In this document: positions 38,917 through 50,196 of the stretch, in pieces | How positions within the stretch are numbered: the stretch's first letter is position 1 | Layout: each line of letters begins with the position of its first letter | NCBI GenBank assembly: GCA_000181795.3 | Contig: CM012955.1 | Span: 13,058,850-13,122,849, forward strand | DNA: 64,000 nucleotides | Source of the DNA: Trichinella spiralis | Lineage: Eukaryota > Nematoda > Enoplea > Trichinellida > Trichinellidae | Reading direction: 5' to 3' | Translations under genes and position numbers: made by a program | Notes under the pieces: model-generated | The model's database searches: none | The model's input: only the letters and a program-made list of their open reading frames with translations | What the model was told of the DNA's origin: nothing

Positions 38917-39435
38917 TTAATCATAGGTGAATTGTGGAAAATTTTCCAACGTTCCTCTAAAAACCATACCAAGCTCTTCAGACAGTTGTTCAGTAAGAAT
39001 ACCGCCATTCTTCGAATCAACCCACTTGCCGTTGACCAACTCGTAATACTTCGGTCCACTGTACGGAGAAGCAACCCAAATTTGTCGGCACGCAGTCTGC
39101 TTGTGCATAACATACGTACCATAAGTGCCACCAAGATTCAAAGTCAAAATATCATTTTCACAGTACACATCAAAATCTGGAGGTAACATAGGAAACAAAT
39201 CGGGCAACGATTGAAAATAATCGAAGAACGCTTGCAACACGCCATCCGCTTTCTTGTCAAACTCGGCCATGTTTTTCAAGCAAAAATAACACATTACCGG
39301 ATTCCTTATTGGCGGAGTTGGAGGAGGTTGATAGGAGAAAGACGTCCATTTCGGAACCATTGTAGGATAGTTGCTAGAAAGACGCATCAGAGTAGTTCTG
39401 TTCTTCAAAATTTGGAAACAGATAACCTTGAACAT
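38917..39435 (-). CDS. FXN: Frataxin (mitochondrial iron-sulfur assembly factor)
   Basis: A single exon, 172 residues. Frataxin stimulates the mitochondrial cysteine desulfurase complex that builds iron-sulfur clusters. The N-terminus MFKVICFQILKNRTTLMRLSS is basic and lacks acids, as expected for a mitochondrial presequence. The frataxin core runs from about residue 65: an acidic first helix (FDKKADGVLQAFFDYF), then LTLNLGGTYGTYVMHKQTACRQIWVASPYSGPKYYE and NGKWVDSKNGGILTEQLSEEL. Conserved family features are LGG-GTYV, KQ-----QIW--SP-SGP, and the W-V/D strand. The ATG at 39435 was chosen because an acceptor-like TTTCAG sits just upstream (39446-39447) and the reading frame upstream of it looks intronic. 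HINT1 lies 438 bases upstream on the same strand. Confidence 0.93.
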   Translation of the reverse strand: MFKVICFQILKNRTTLMRLSSNYPTMVPKWTSFSYQPPPTPPIRNPVMCYFCLKNMAEFDKKADGVLQAFFDYFQSLPDLFPMLPPDFDVYCENDILTLNLGGTYGTYVMHKQTACRQIWVASPYSGPKYYELVNGKWVDSKNGGILTEQLSEELGMVFRGTLENFPQFTYD

Positions 39436-39873
39436 TTTCCACACACTGAAATCAAACGTGCCAATTAGATAAACAAACATTATACCAAATTATCACAATA
39501 CAAATATCGGTTTCAACCAGTACAATCAAAGAAACACGGTAGTAAACAAAATTTTAATCAATTAAAAATCGTGTTTATTAAAAAAAAAAATAATCACCGA
39601 AACGTGCAAGATAAAGCTACTGTCAATGTACAGTAGTATGAAACTTGCTTTCAACAAAAACTTACCGTAATCCTTAAAGTTAATTTTAATCGTAAACAAA
39701 TTCATTTATTCTTATCTCTTCTTGTTCGTACTGTTGCTTCAGAACTTGCAAAATTTTAAATTACAATTACAGCGTTACACGAATAAAAAAGTTCATTACA
39801 AAATAAATTACTACTATAAGTATTAACTTCAAATTAAGATACGAATTCTAAAAACTGCTATGTTTCCCATCAT

Positions 39874-40364
<491 letters not shown>

Positions 40365-42420
40365 AAGTTTAAGTTGACGAAAAGACTTGGATGGTATTAG
40401 TTTCAAAACAAGACGCTAAAATGTTGAACAAAATTTTCAAAACAAGAAACACTACACGAAAATAGAATTTCAACATTTGCGAACACCTCTGCCAGAAAGA
40501 AAATTCAGAAATTGCATTTTATCACAACCGCTGAAGCTATCAACACATTACTACATCAGTATGCGACAATTTATATATATATATATATATATAAACAGAA
40601 AGCACATGAAATATCGTAGAATAAACGGCTTAAAAACTGACTGATTTCAATTCAGCAATAGAAACAAACAAATGTTGCATAATAAAGAAAACTTTACCGC
40701 CTGTGAAATTAAATTCATCGAAAACAGTTTGATAATTAAATGAAAGAAACGAATACTTCTCGAACAACCACAAGCACAAACAAACTCACCTGAACTGCCA
40801 GCATGAACTTACTGAGTACGGTTGCAATATTAATGAAAAGCAAGATGTATTTTTGTAGAACCTTTTACTGTCAAAAAAACAAATACAATATTGTCAAAAA
40901 GTGCTTCAAGCTCAATGTTTTATCCATATAGTTCAACTTAATTATTTTTCAGTATAAAAGTTACAATCAATTGGATGACAAAATAATGTTGTGCAGCGTT
41001 GTAAAAAAACTACAGTGCAATTATTGACAAGAAGGTACTGCGCAACAGTAACTGTAAAAAACAACAAATGTTTTATTTTTGTAAATATAATTTTAGATGA
41101 AAATCGATGACTGCCTACTATACGGTTGGTTATATTGCACCGAGATACAAGCAAAAAATTGTAAATTTTTCTAAAATCAAAAGTTTACGAAACGATGTAT
41201 TTTTGTTAGTTAAAATAATTTTGTGCACCTTCTAATTTTGTCATGTTTATTTATTTTATTTTGAAAATATTTTCCTCTTTTCAGCGGACAGAAAGTAAAG
41301 AAAAAAGTGAATCAGACTTTTGAGATTTTGATTTTTTCGTAATATTTAATACACTATGCCTATAGAATTTTAATGGGAAAATTTTGATTCATTTTTTGCT
41401 ATAGTACGTGACAGTCAGACTTTATCACTAAAAAAAGACTGTTATTTATGACCAACAGAAATGTTCACGTGGTAGGAAAAATTGAAAGTAAGTAAGTGAA
41501 ATTTACGAAAGAATAATAATTTATTTCCAAAGTTTTGGACTTGGATTAATGTAGAGTAGATGTGCAGTTTATAAGAAGGGACATAGATTCGAGAACAATT
41601 TATTGATGAATTTGATGTTCAACTAAGAGAGAAGAATGAGAGGGAGAGAGAGAGAGACATGTCAAAATATTTATTTCTACACACAAAACCTGACTGCAGA
41701 AAAACATCGCACAATTGAAACAGAAACAAATAGAAGTGAGCTATGTTTGCAAAAATTAAATTTTCTACGATTATTTTTTCAAAAATCAAAACAAGAAAAC
41801 AACGAATATTTTATGCTGTTTTAATCAATATTTGAAATAACAAGTTTTCAACTGAGCAACTAAACCACAACATCAGCCCAGGACCGAATAAACAGTGCAT
41901 TTTTAACAGGTTTGATTTGAACGCACAGAAAAAAATGGAAAACATTACAGTACGCAATGTTTGAGGAAGAGAAGAAAAAAAGAAGATTAATATCAATCTC
42001 TCATCACCATCAGCATTATTTAAAGCAACACTCACTATCCGTTCGGTTTGTGAAATATGCTGAAGTAATAGGAATAATAGGAACACAACGTTCGCGCGGC
42101 GGGTGCGTTCAAGCTCAAGGCACGCCTTGTTCATCAACATGGTCGACTGACTGGATCGATCGAATTTGAAAACTAAAAAGTTTTCTGATTTTCAATAATC
42201 GAATCAGCGCATAACAAGCGAAACGATCAGTCAGCAGTCGTGTACTACATACATACAGACGTGGATAGATAATAAATCACATTAATGTAATTTTTTCTTG
42301 AAATGATAGTTATCAGCAACAGCATTCGGCTAATGTGCAATTCACTCATATCCACACCGAAGAATAAGAACCAATAATTTAAAAATATTCCACTCACCAG
42401 TGAGAGGGTAGAAAAAGAGA

Positions 42421-42454
<34 letters not shown>

Positions 42455-42975
42455 GAATAATGTCGTCAATCAGAAATGGATCCATTTTCACAAAAATTAC
42501 CATCCAATGTTAAAATTGTATCATGAAACAGTAGAATTTTCTGATGAATGTCAGTCGAATGGAGCTTGGATAATAATCGAAAGAAAAACACTGCTGTTAG
42601 AGGCAAAAGTAAAAAACAGAAAGCGGAAGAAACAATTTCAACACCTCCCGTAAAAGGTGAACAGAAAAAAAAGAGAATTGAAAATTTGACCGACCACAAT
42701 TTGAACAATTTCTTATACCGGAATGCAGAGCTCCAATAAAATGGAGTAGAATATTTCTTTTTCTTTAAACAAAGTATAAAACAAAGGAAAGAGAGAGAGA
42801 GAGAGAAAGAGAGCGATGGAAATTATAGATATATATATATTATATATATATATATGCATATACATACAAATATAAATAGATATGTATATAGATGTATGTA
42901 TGAGAGTGGAAAACCGATGCAAATTGAAATCTCGGCTCAGCCGAGCAGAGGCAGTCGAAAGCGAGTGGAAATGGA
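40365..42975. other. Intergenic stretch with simple repeats
   Basis: It contains (TA)n at about 40572-40592, (AAT)n at about 42423-42452, (GA)n at about 42788-42812 and (TA)n at about 42827-42856. The short + frame at 42548-42739 (Lys-rich) has no supporting exons. Confidence 0.55.
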
Positions 42976-44002
42976 TCACTGCTCCCGTCTGGGCTTACGA
43001 CGTTTCGACGAATTGGAAACTTTGAATTTTGAATTTGAAATCTCCTGTTCCACAACGGCATTTGGCGTGACATCAACTGCCACCGTCGTCGGCTCTTAAA
43101 CAATGGGAAAAATTGGATTTACCGAACGAAAAAAACAAAAAAAAAACTTGCCTGGTCTTTTGGCTTTGTTGGATTTTTTGGAATTTTTCTTCTCCGGTTT
43201 CACCGACGGTATTTCCTCTTCGCTGTGCACCAAAAGCTCGGCGGCGGCGTTGCTGTTCACCACTTTGCCGTACTTTTGCTGCTTGGACGCAGGCCTCTTG
43301 GCAGAATGGGATTGACCGATTCGATCATTGTTGCCCATTTCATCCTCATCTCCGGCTTTATTATTATTATTATTATCATTATTATTTCGCTTATCCTTTT
43401 TCTTTTGATTTTTTCTATTCTTTTTCGCAGAATCAATCTCATTCTGCTGTTTACCTCGTCGTGGTGTTACCGTAACCCAACCGTTGGTTAAATCTGAGCA
43501 CAAGAGTAGCGGTAATTATAACAATTGGCATATTTTGTCATTCACCTTCGTTCATTTCAACGTCATCACTGTTGGCACGTTCTTCGCGAACTTCCCTCGC
43601 CCGAGATCCCTTGGACCGTGCCTGACCACCGACGGCCCCTGTTGGCACATGACCACTTTTGGCTTTCGGATTGTTGTTCGTGGACGACGCTTTGCTAGTG
43701 GATGATTGTTTTGCCGTCTTGGAAGTTTTGTTCAACTTGCTACTTGTCGACTTGGACGACAATTTCACCTCGAAAAGCAAAAGATAACTAGCAATAAAAC
43801 CACAACCGACAATCCAATTGCTGCTCACTTTCGTCTTTTCAACCCTACCGCTGCGCATCTCTTGCAAATATTCCTGCGGAGGTTGTGAAGTGCTGGAACT
43901 GCTGGCCACGCCGAAATAAAATATCACAACAATGCAAACAATGGCAACCAAAGCTGGAATGTATATGTGGACACTTTCCAAAATGGCGTACAACGCTTCC
44001 AT
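42976..44002 (-). CDS. Lysine-rich single-pass membrane protein, unknown family
   Basis: Three exons (44002-43546, 43493-43152, 43094-42976), 305 residues as modelled. An N-terminal membrane span (IYIPALVAIVCIVVIFYFGVA) is followed by a long Ser/Lys-rich, disordered cytosolic-type region, then GWVTVTPRRGK and KKNRKNQKKKDKR, an Asn run, and a basic C-terminus (KRRKPRREQ). This layout, an N-terminal anchor plus a polybasic tail, recalls ER-anchored proteins such as LYRIC/metadherin, but I cannot show homology. The second intron uses a GC donor (CCAG|GCAAGT), needed for the frame. The first exon contains a 60-base in-frame segment bounded by GTGAGC and CGAG that is either a second hydrophobic stretch or an unspliced intron. 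A TTGCAG lies 14 bases upstream of the ATG. Confidence 0.65.
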
Positions 44003-44957
44003 CGGAAAAAATTGCTGCAACAAAATAATACTGAACATATAACAAAAAATGGTTGGAAAATTTTTTGCAAGCAACCGATGCAGCCAGCAGCAGAAAAACA
44101 ACAAGTAAAAATGTAAATATAGTGATGGAATAATAGTAATAATAATAATAATTCGAAACGTTTGCAAAAATTGCTCTGAACGGGCGTTCTCGAAATCAAC
44201 TGCGCGCGCTATCAAAAGCAGCAATCGGAAAAAGTCACTCTGCCCACTGCTGAAACCTGTCTTCAAATGTAAAAATAAATTGCAAACCAAATTCACGCAC
44301 CACCATCATCACAACGACGACATTAAAAATAATAATGGTGAATAAAATTCCAAAAAAAGAACACTTTTTTTAACATCCAACTAAAAAAGATAACCAACCA
44401 CGTTGATGGAGATGAAAAGATTGCTTGTATAAGAAAGAAATCCCATAAAACACACACACACACACACACACACACCGTTGCACGTTATGTGAATGTGAAA
44501 AGCAATAAGAAACAAGAAACAAGAAACAAGAAGAAGAAGAAGAAGAAGAAATATTAATAAGAAGACAACGACCACTTGCTTGTCAGCAGTCAGTTGAATA
44601 ACATCGATGAGTGAAAAGCGGAAAAATCACCGTATTGAAATTAGTCGGCAGTGAAATGAAATTCCTCCTGTCGTGCTGAGAATTTCGCGCCAACAGCAGC
44701 CCCGCCCTGCCCATGTCCACCGCCCTGCACCAGTAGGCGTCAGTTGAGCAGCTGCGATTGCACAACTGTGAACGGGAAATTTGGAACGAGTATAAAATTA
44801 CAACAGAAAAGAAGCAGAAGAAGCAGAAGAAGAAGAAGAAGAAGCTTTAAAATGAAGAAAAACTCTCACTTCGAAACGCAAATTGAAGAAATTAAACAAA
44901 AACCGTTCTCCCAAACTGTCACCGAACAGCCAAAGACAGGTTAAACATTTTGTACAA

Positions 44958-45030
44958 ACAGCAGCAGCAGCAGCAGCATCAGCAGCAGCAGCAACAGCAG
45001 CAGCGGCAACGACAACAACAGCAGCAGACC
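44958..45030. repeat. CAG-rich trinucleotide repeat
   Basis: A CAG/CAA/CAT-type array outside any supported exon, so apparently non-coding. Confidence 0.9.
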
Positions 45031-45739
45031 AAGCCGGCCGTACAAACGGGCGGCCAACGACAAGACGACGATATTTCCACATTACAGGTTACAAAAGTAC
45101 AGTAATTTATTATAATCAGGTAATTTGGCCCAGTACGACGACAAGTTCGAACACAATTCGACAGACAACACGCACGGCCGAACCAACTGCATGCATAAAA
45201 ATACAGGCCGATGGGGGATGGAATTTTCCGGATGAAATTGATGATCAATTTTGCATTTTATAGGACGAATTGAAAAATAATAATTGAAATGAGATCAAAA
45301 GTGAAAGATATCACGTTGACAAAATAGAAGGTCGAGACAAGAAAAGAAAAAAAAAACAATAATACAATTTATGATAGGATCGTCGAGCGTTTCGTCGTCG
45401 TTCGACTTTTCGTTTCTGAGCTTCCATTGTCGACGAGTTTGAACAGTTTTGGAAAAAGCTAACTACTATAAAGTAGTTGTTGTTGTAATAAAAATGAAAA
45501 TCAATTGCGATGTCATGAAATTTATTCAACTAAGTGCTGCTGTTTGGTGCTAATGGAAGTGAAAATTTCCCATCCATCGGTTGCCGGTTTAAATTGAATT
45601 CAATACAATGACAAGTGGAAAAAATTCCATAAACAAATAAATAAACAAACAGAACTGCTTATAGGAAGTAAGGAGTAATGAGAGTGGAAGAAAAATCAAA
45701 AAAAAAAAACAACGGAAAGTTCAATTTCCCAATGAACAT

Positions 45740-45794
45740 CAAATCAGATCAGATCAGATCAAATCAAATCAAATTAAATTAAATTAAATTAAAT
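45740..45794. repeat. Graded pentanucleotide repeat
   Basis: Five-base units change in blocks along the array: about three ATCAG, three ATCAA, then four ATTAA, in that order. Confidence 0.9.
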
Positions 45795-48700
45795 CGAGCA
45801 TCAAGTGTTGTTGTTCAATGGTTCCAATTAAAAAGAGCAACGACAACGGTGCAATATGCAGAATAATGTCGGATGTCGGTCACTGTCGTCGGGTCGACAA
45901 GTTCGTTTGCCTGACGTTGTTGATCAGTAGCAGTAGTAGTAATAATTGTAGATAGATAGATGGGAAGAACAAACGTTGGCCTGCTTGTGGACAAGTTCAA
46001 GTCAGGATGACCTTCTCTTGTCTTATGATGCCAACCAATTGAACGAACATTTGGCAAATTTTTTATGGGGGGAAGAAAAAAAAACAGAATTATCCCATCG
46101 TACACCACAATAAATAAGCTTAACATGGCGAAAAGAATTGGAAATCTGAAACGAATTCTATATTTTATATACACCGTTATTGCCCGAATTGAAAAATGCC
46201 AATTTGTTTGCTCAAAACTGCTATAAGCTGATCAGACAGAGATGACTTTTGCATTCTTTTTCTTGTCATCAATGAAATTTGATTATTGAAATAAAACGAG
46301 GGAAAATATATATATATTTTTTTCCCCTTCCATTTGCCAATTGATCTCACACAACATCGTAACAAAGTGAAGAATAAGTTGTTGAAATTGAACGTCAAAT
46401 AACCAACTAACTAACCAACTCTTTTGCATTGTTCTGCATCCCACAAACGCACACACATATACAGCATATATATATGAAAAGTGAAAATGTTTCGCCAACG
46501 GCATTCGTTGCTTTTTGCATTAACGAAAAAGCAAAATTCAAATGGATGATCCATTTGTAAATAAATTTTTACAACGAAAAAAGAGTCAATATTGAGCAGC
46601 TGTGCAAAGATAATAATCAATAAGAGCTGCAGTGGAAATTTTCCCCAAAACACCGAATCGTTCTGCTACAGCTGATATTCTCGCTCGATATATTCACACA
46701 ACATATCCCAATCCCGACAACAAATAAACAAACAAACAAATTGTAAAGTATACAGAAAAAAAACAACAATAAATAAATAAATACATTACAAGAGGCAAAA
46801 ATCAAAGCACAAACCAGGCAACTGAACTGAATTGATCAATATCAGAATCACAATTGAACAGCAGACGTCGAATTATAAAACATCACCGATCGATGGGAAA
46901 AAATTCAATGCTTTCAAGAATGTTGAGAAGAACAGAATTTTTATTTCCAATTCTAATGACAGCTTCCAGTGGAACGTTTTGCAAAGCATTCATTCCTCGA
47001 CAAAGAATAATAATCGTCCAACAACATTGGAATAAACGACTCTGTGGAATCAATTTTCAACTGCCAATTGCTCAACCACAACCAGAACCAGAAAGAAAAA
47101 TGTACAGTTTGTCTAATAAAATTGTCCCAATCGAATGAAATTAATTCTCTTCAATAAATTATCATTCATTCAATATTGATTGTTGCTAAAAACAAAAAGC
47201 AAAGATAATCAACAACTCGAAAATTACCATCACCAATTTCACAAACGTCGCCCGTGTGGATTCTATTTCGTCCGTTGGATTAAAACAAAAAGTCGACAAT
47301 AAATTATTTTACAAACGAACAAATTGCAATTTTTCGTCTGCAATAAAATTCCACTGCTCTCCGTCCGTCCGTCTCGGCCTTGCACATGCACTCATTATTA
47401 TTATTATTATTCACTTTTGCCGTGGCAGAAGAAATTTTCCCTACATCCGATACGTCTCCACTTTGCCACAGTATTTTTTAACACAACAAACAAATTTGAA
47501 AAAATTTAATTCAAAAATTAACCAACTTGATGATAACGATTCTATTTGGCGGCAACATTTGAAAATTACATTCCTCTGCGAGCTTGAAACAACCGAACGC
47601 TTACAGAGGAGAAAATTTGACAACACAACAAGATGAAGAACGCAAAAAATAAAAAACAAGCAAAAATAAATCAAAGTGCAATTGGGAAATTTTCCTCTAA
47701 CGATAAGAAAATCTTTCCGCCTGCGTATTCCTCCTCTCTAAAATGAAAAAAAAAACATACTTTTCAAAGAGAAAGCAATAAAGCACAACGGCAAAAAAAA
47801 TGGAAAAGTTGAACAGCGGCAAGCGTACGAACGAACACCTCCCGCGAGATGCGAGCAAATGCCGAGACGTACATCCGTCCTTTAAAAAAATTCATTTCAC
47901 CTCAGCTACACAGTGAAAATTTTTTTCACAAACGAGACAAAATGCAAACAAGCAGGAAAATATTTATCGAACGATCGAAATTTCTCGTCAAAAATATGTA
48001 TAATACAAAATAAACAAGTTGGCGGTTGATATTATGCAATTGCAATTCAAACAAATCTGTATAAATTGTCATGTATAGATGATGGAGAGACATCGAAGAG
48101 AAATGCTATATACATTTTTGTGCAAACGAGGAACAAGAAATAAAAGAGAAAATATGAAGCAAAAAAAAATATTTGACGAAAAAAAACAGCTCTCACCAAA
48201 TGATAAATATCCAAAAAGCCCAAAATGTGTGTTATTGGATTTAAATGTCACGTCTGGAAAAGCAATGCACTGCAAACGAGCGCGTCGACAAATGCAAACC
48301 GAATATGCAATACAAAAACATTCTGCTCTCTTTGCAAAATATAATAGGCATTTTACAACAATTTTGAATAAATTTTCTTTTTTTCGCAAACATATTAAAT
48401 CACATTTTGCACAATCATTGGAAAAAAGGACAAAACAGTTATACAATACATCGGCAAAAGACAATTCACAACAATTACAAGATCGTACCTATCAGGTGAA
48501 AGCAAAAAAATATCATCAGAAAAAAAATATGCATAAACCTCATATGCATTGAGCAGTAATCACAATTGAATAAGGAAATAATGCCGTATGTACTTACCGA
48601 AGCAACTGATTTCGTGAGTTCCGAGTAAAAACAAACAACAATATCATACACCTGTCAGCTGTGTACAGTCTACAGTATGCATCAGTCAAGCTTTGTTTCA

Positions 48701-50196
48701 AAGAGCAGTTTGACTAGCATAGCGCATGTTTTTCTTCTTATTCGTGAAGTTTGACAAAATAATATAAAGTAAAATAAAATTCCAATTTAAAATTATACTC
48801 AAAAAGTTCATCGTAATACAAAATCACGCGACGTGATAAATGCAACAAGTACAGTATCTTTGACATGCAAGTTACTCGTAATGATGTAAAATATGTTTTT
48901 ACCTCATTCAAAATTTAAATAAAAAACCCAAACAAAACTAAAAATCATCATATTATTAGCACGACGCTTTGTAATAAAAAGTACTTTACTTGATATTAAA
49001 TGAAAAGCTACATCGACTACGACAAAAAATGCGACTGTCACAATGGCCTGTTATTGGATGCTTTCCTCAACGTGAATAAAGTTGACTTAATAGGTCAACT
49101 TAAATGAGCAAAATAATCTAAAATTGAACATTTTCAAAGCTTACGTACATTGCTTCCAGTCAACTCTACAAGATTGCACGTTCGTTTTTTGGTGCTCGGA
49201 TGAAATACTTTCCTCACAGAGAAAATGCTTTCACTTTTCAAATGTTATACTAACCGCTTTTAACAACTCCAAGCACAAATACAACGGCGTCACCCGTTTG
49301 GTCAGAGCAAAACTAAAAGGGCACGACAAATGTATGCTTTGCATGGCATTTTATATTGCAATGCAATACAGAAAGATGAAATAGATAATTTCGTAGTAAT
49401 TTCAGATTTCCAAGCTTTCAGCAACAGGCATTTATTTGTACAAAATGCACGAAACGATATGTGAACAGCTGGTCTGTTCGTTTTGTGTTTTACTAGCCCC
49501 GCGTGTTTTCACGTCAGAAATAGCGGCTACGGTGAGTTTATTTGAACAATTATAATTTGAACAATATCAGTTCAATGTCACATATTACAAACAAAAATTT
49601 CCCGAAAGAAAAATGCCAAATACTAGCTGTGTGCGCTTTACACAACTGAAATAAATGCAGTTAATGTTGGGTGTAACTTTAAGTATGAATAGTGGGAACA
49701 AATTTTACGTTGAATTTTTTTAAACATTGTTAGCGTTGAGCAAGAAGTAGTAAATCAATCAAAGCAATAGCACAAAATACGCAGATCAGATGTAGAAAAA
49801 TAACGAAAAAAAGAAACAACAGCAGTCTAGATGAAATTGCTGTCTTTTATGAAACCCCGTGCATTTAGTTTATAAGAAAAAAAATGCTCGTTAAAAAATG
49901 ACAGATGTGAATCTTCCCGTTACAGCTGGGTGTGTTGACAACTATTGCGTGTGAAGTTATTCTGCTAGCAGCAAAATTCACTTCATAATAAACAGGATAT
50001 GCATGCGCTCAAAATTGAAAACAATTCCTAAAAATAGCGTCTAAATTTGCTCAAAATACCAAATCCTACCATTTGAACTGCAATTACAGATTGTGGAAAG
50101 ATTGCGAGCAATGGGAAAACGTGGAAAAACAACGTTACAGGCTTGTTGTCAAAGAACAGCAAAGATGATCATCCGATTCGTTGTAATCTGATTCGT

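Larger units (their letters stand above)
44003..50196. other. Long intergenic stretch, repeat-rich
   Basis: It holds (CA)n at about 44451-44475, GAA-rich sequence near 44515-44547, (AGA)n at 44808-44843, CAG/CAA repeats at 44958-45030 and a graded pentanucleotide array at 45740-45794. The longest open frame, 48079-48552 (+, 157 codons), is basic, has no partner exons and overlaps a long frame on the other strand, so I leave it uncalled. The Ala/Gln/Cys open frames at 44800-45260 are products of the CAG repeat. Confidence 0.5.

Noticed and set aside
43103-43491. Overlapping + strand open frames of 70-120 codons
   Set aside because: They are antisense shadows of the lysine-rich minus-strand exon, whose splice sites and phases fit.
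44444-44580. Possible mobile element or transposon ends near clustered repeats
   Set aside because: Only simple repeats are present; no inverted terminal repeats, target duplications or transposase/reverse-transcriptase motifs were seen anywhere in the window.
44798-45263. Open frames of poly-Ala, poly-Cys and Gln/Thr on both strands
   Set aside because: They are all translations of the CAG-rich repeat in different frames; no start context or exons support a protein.
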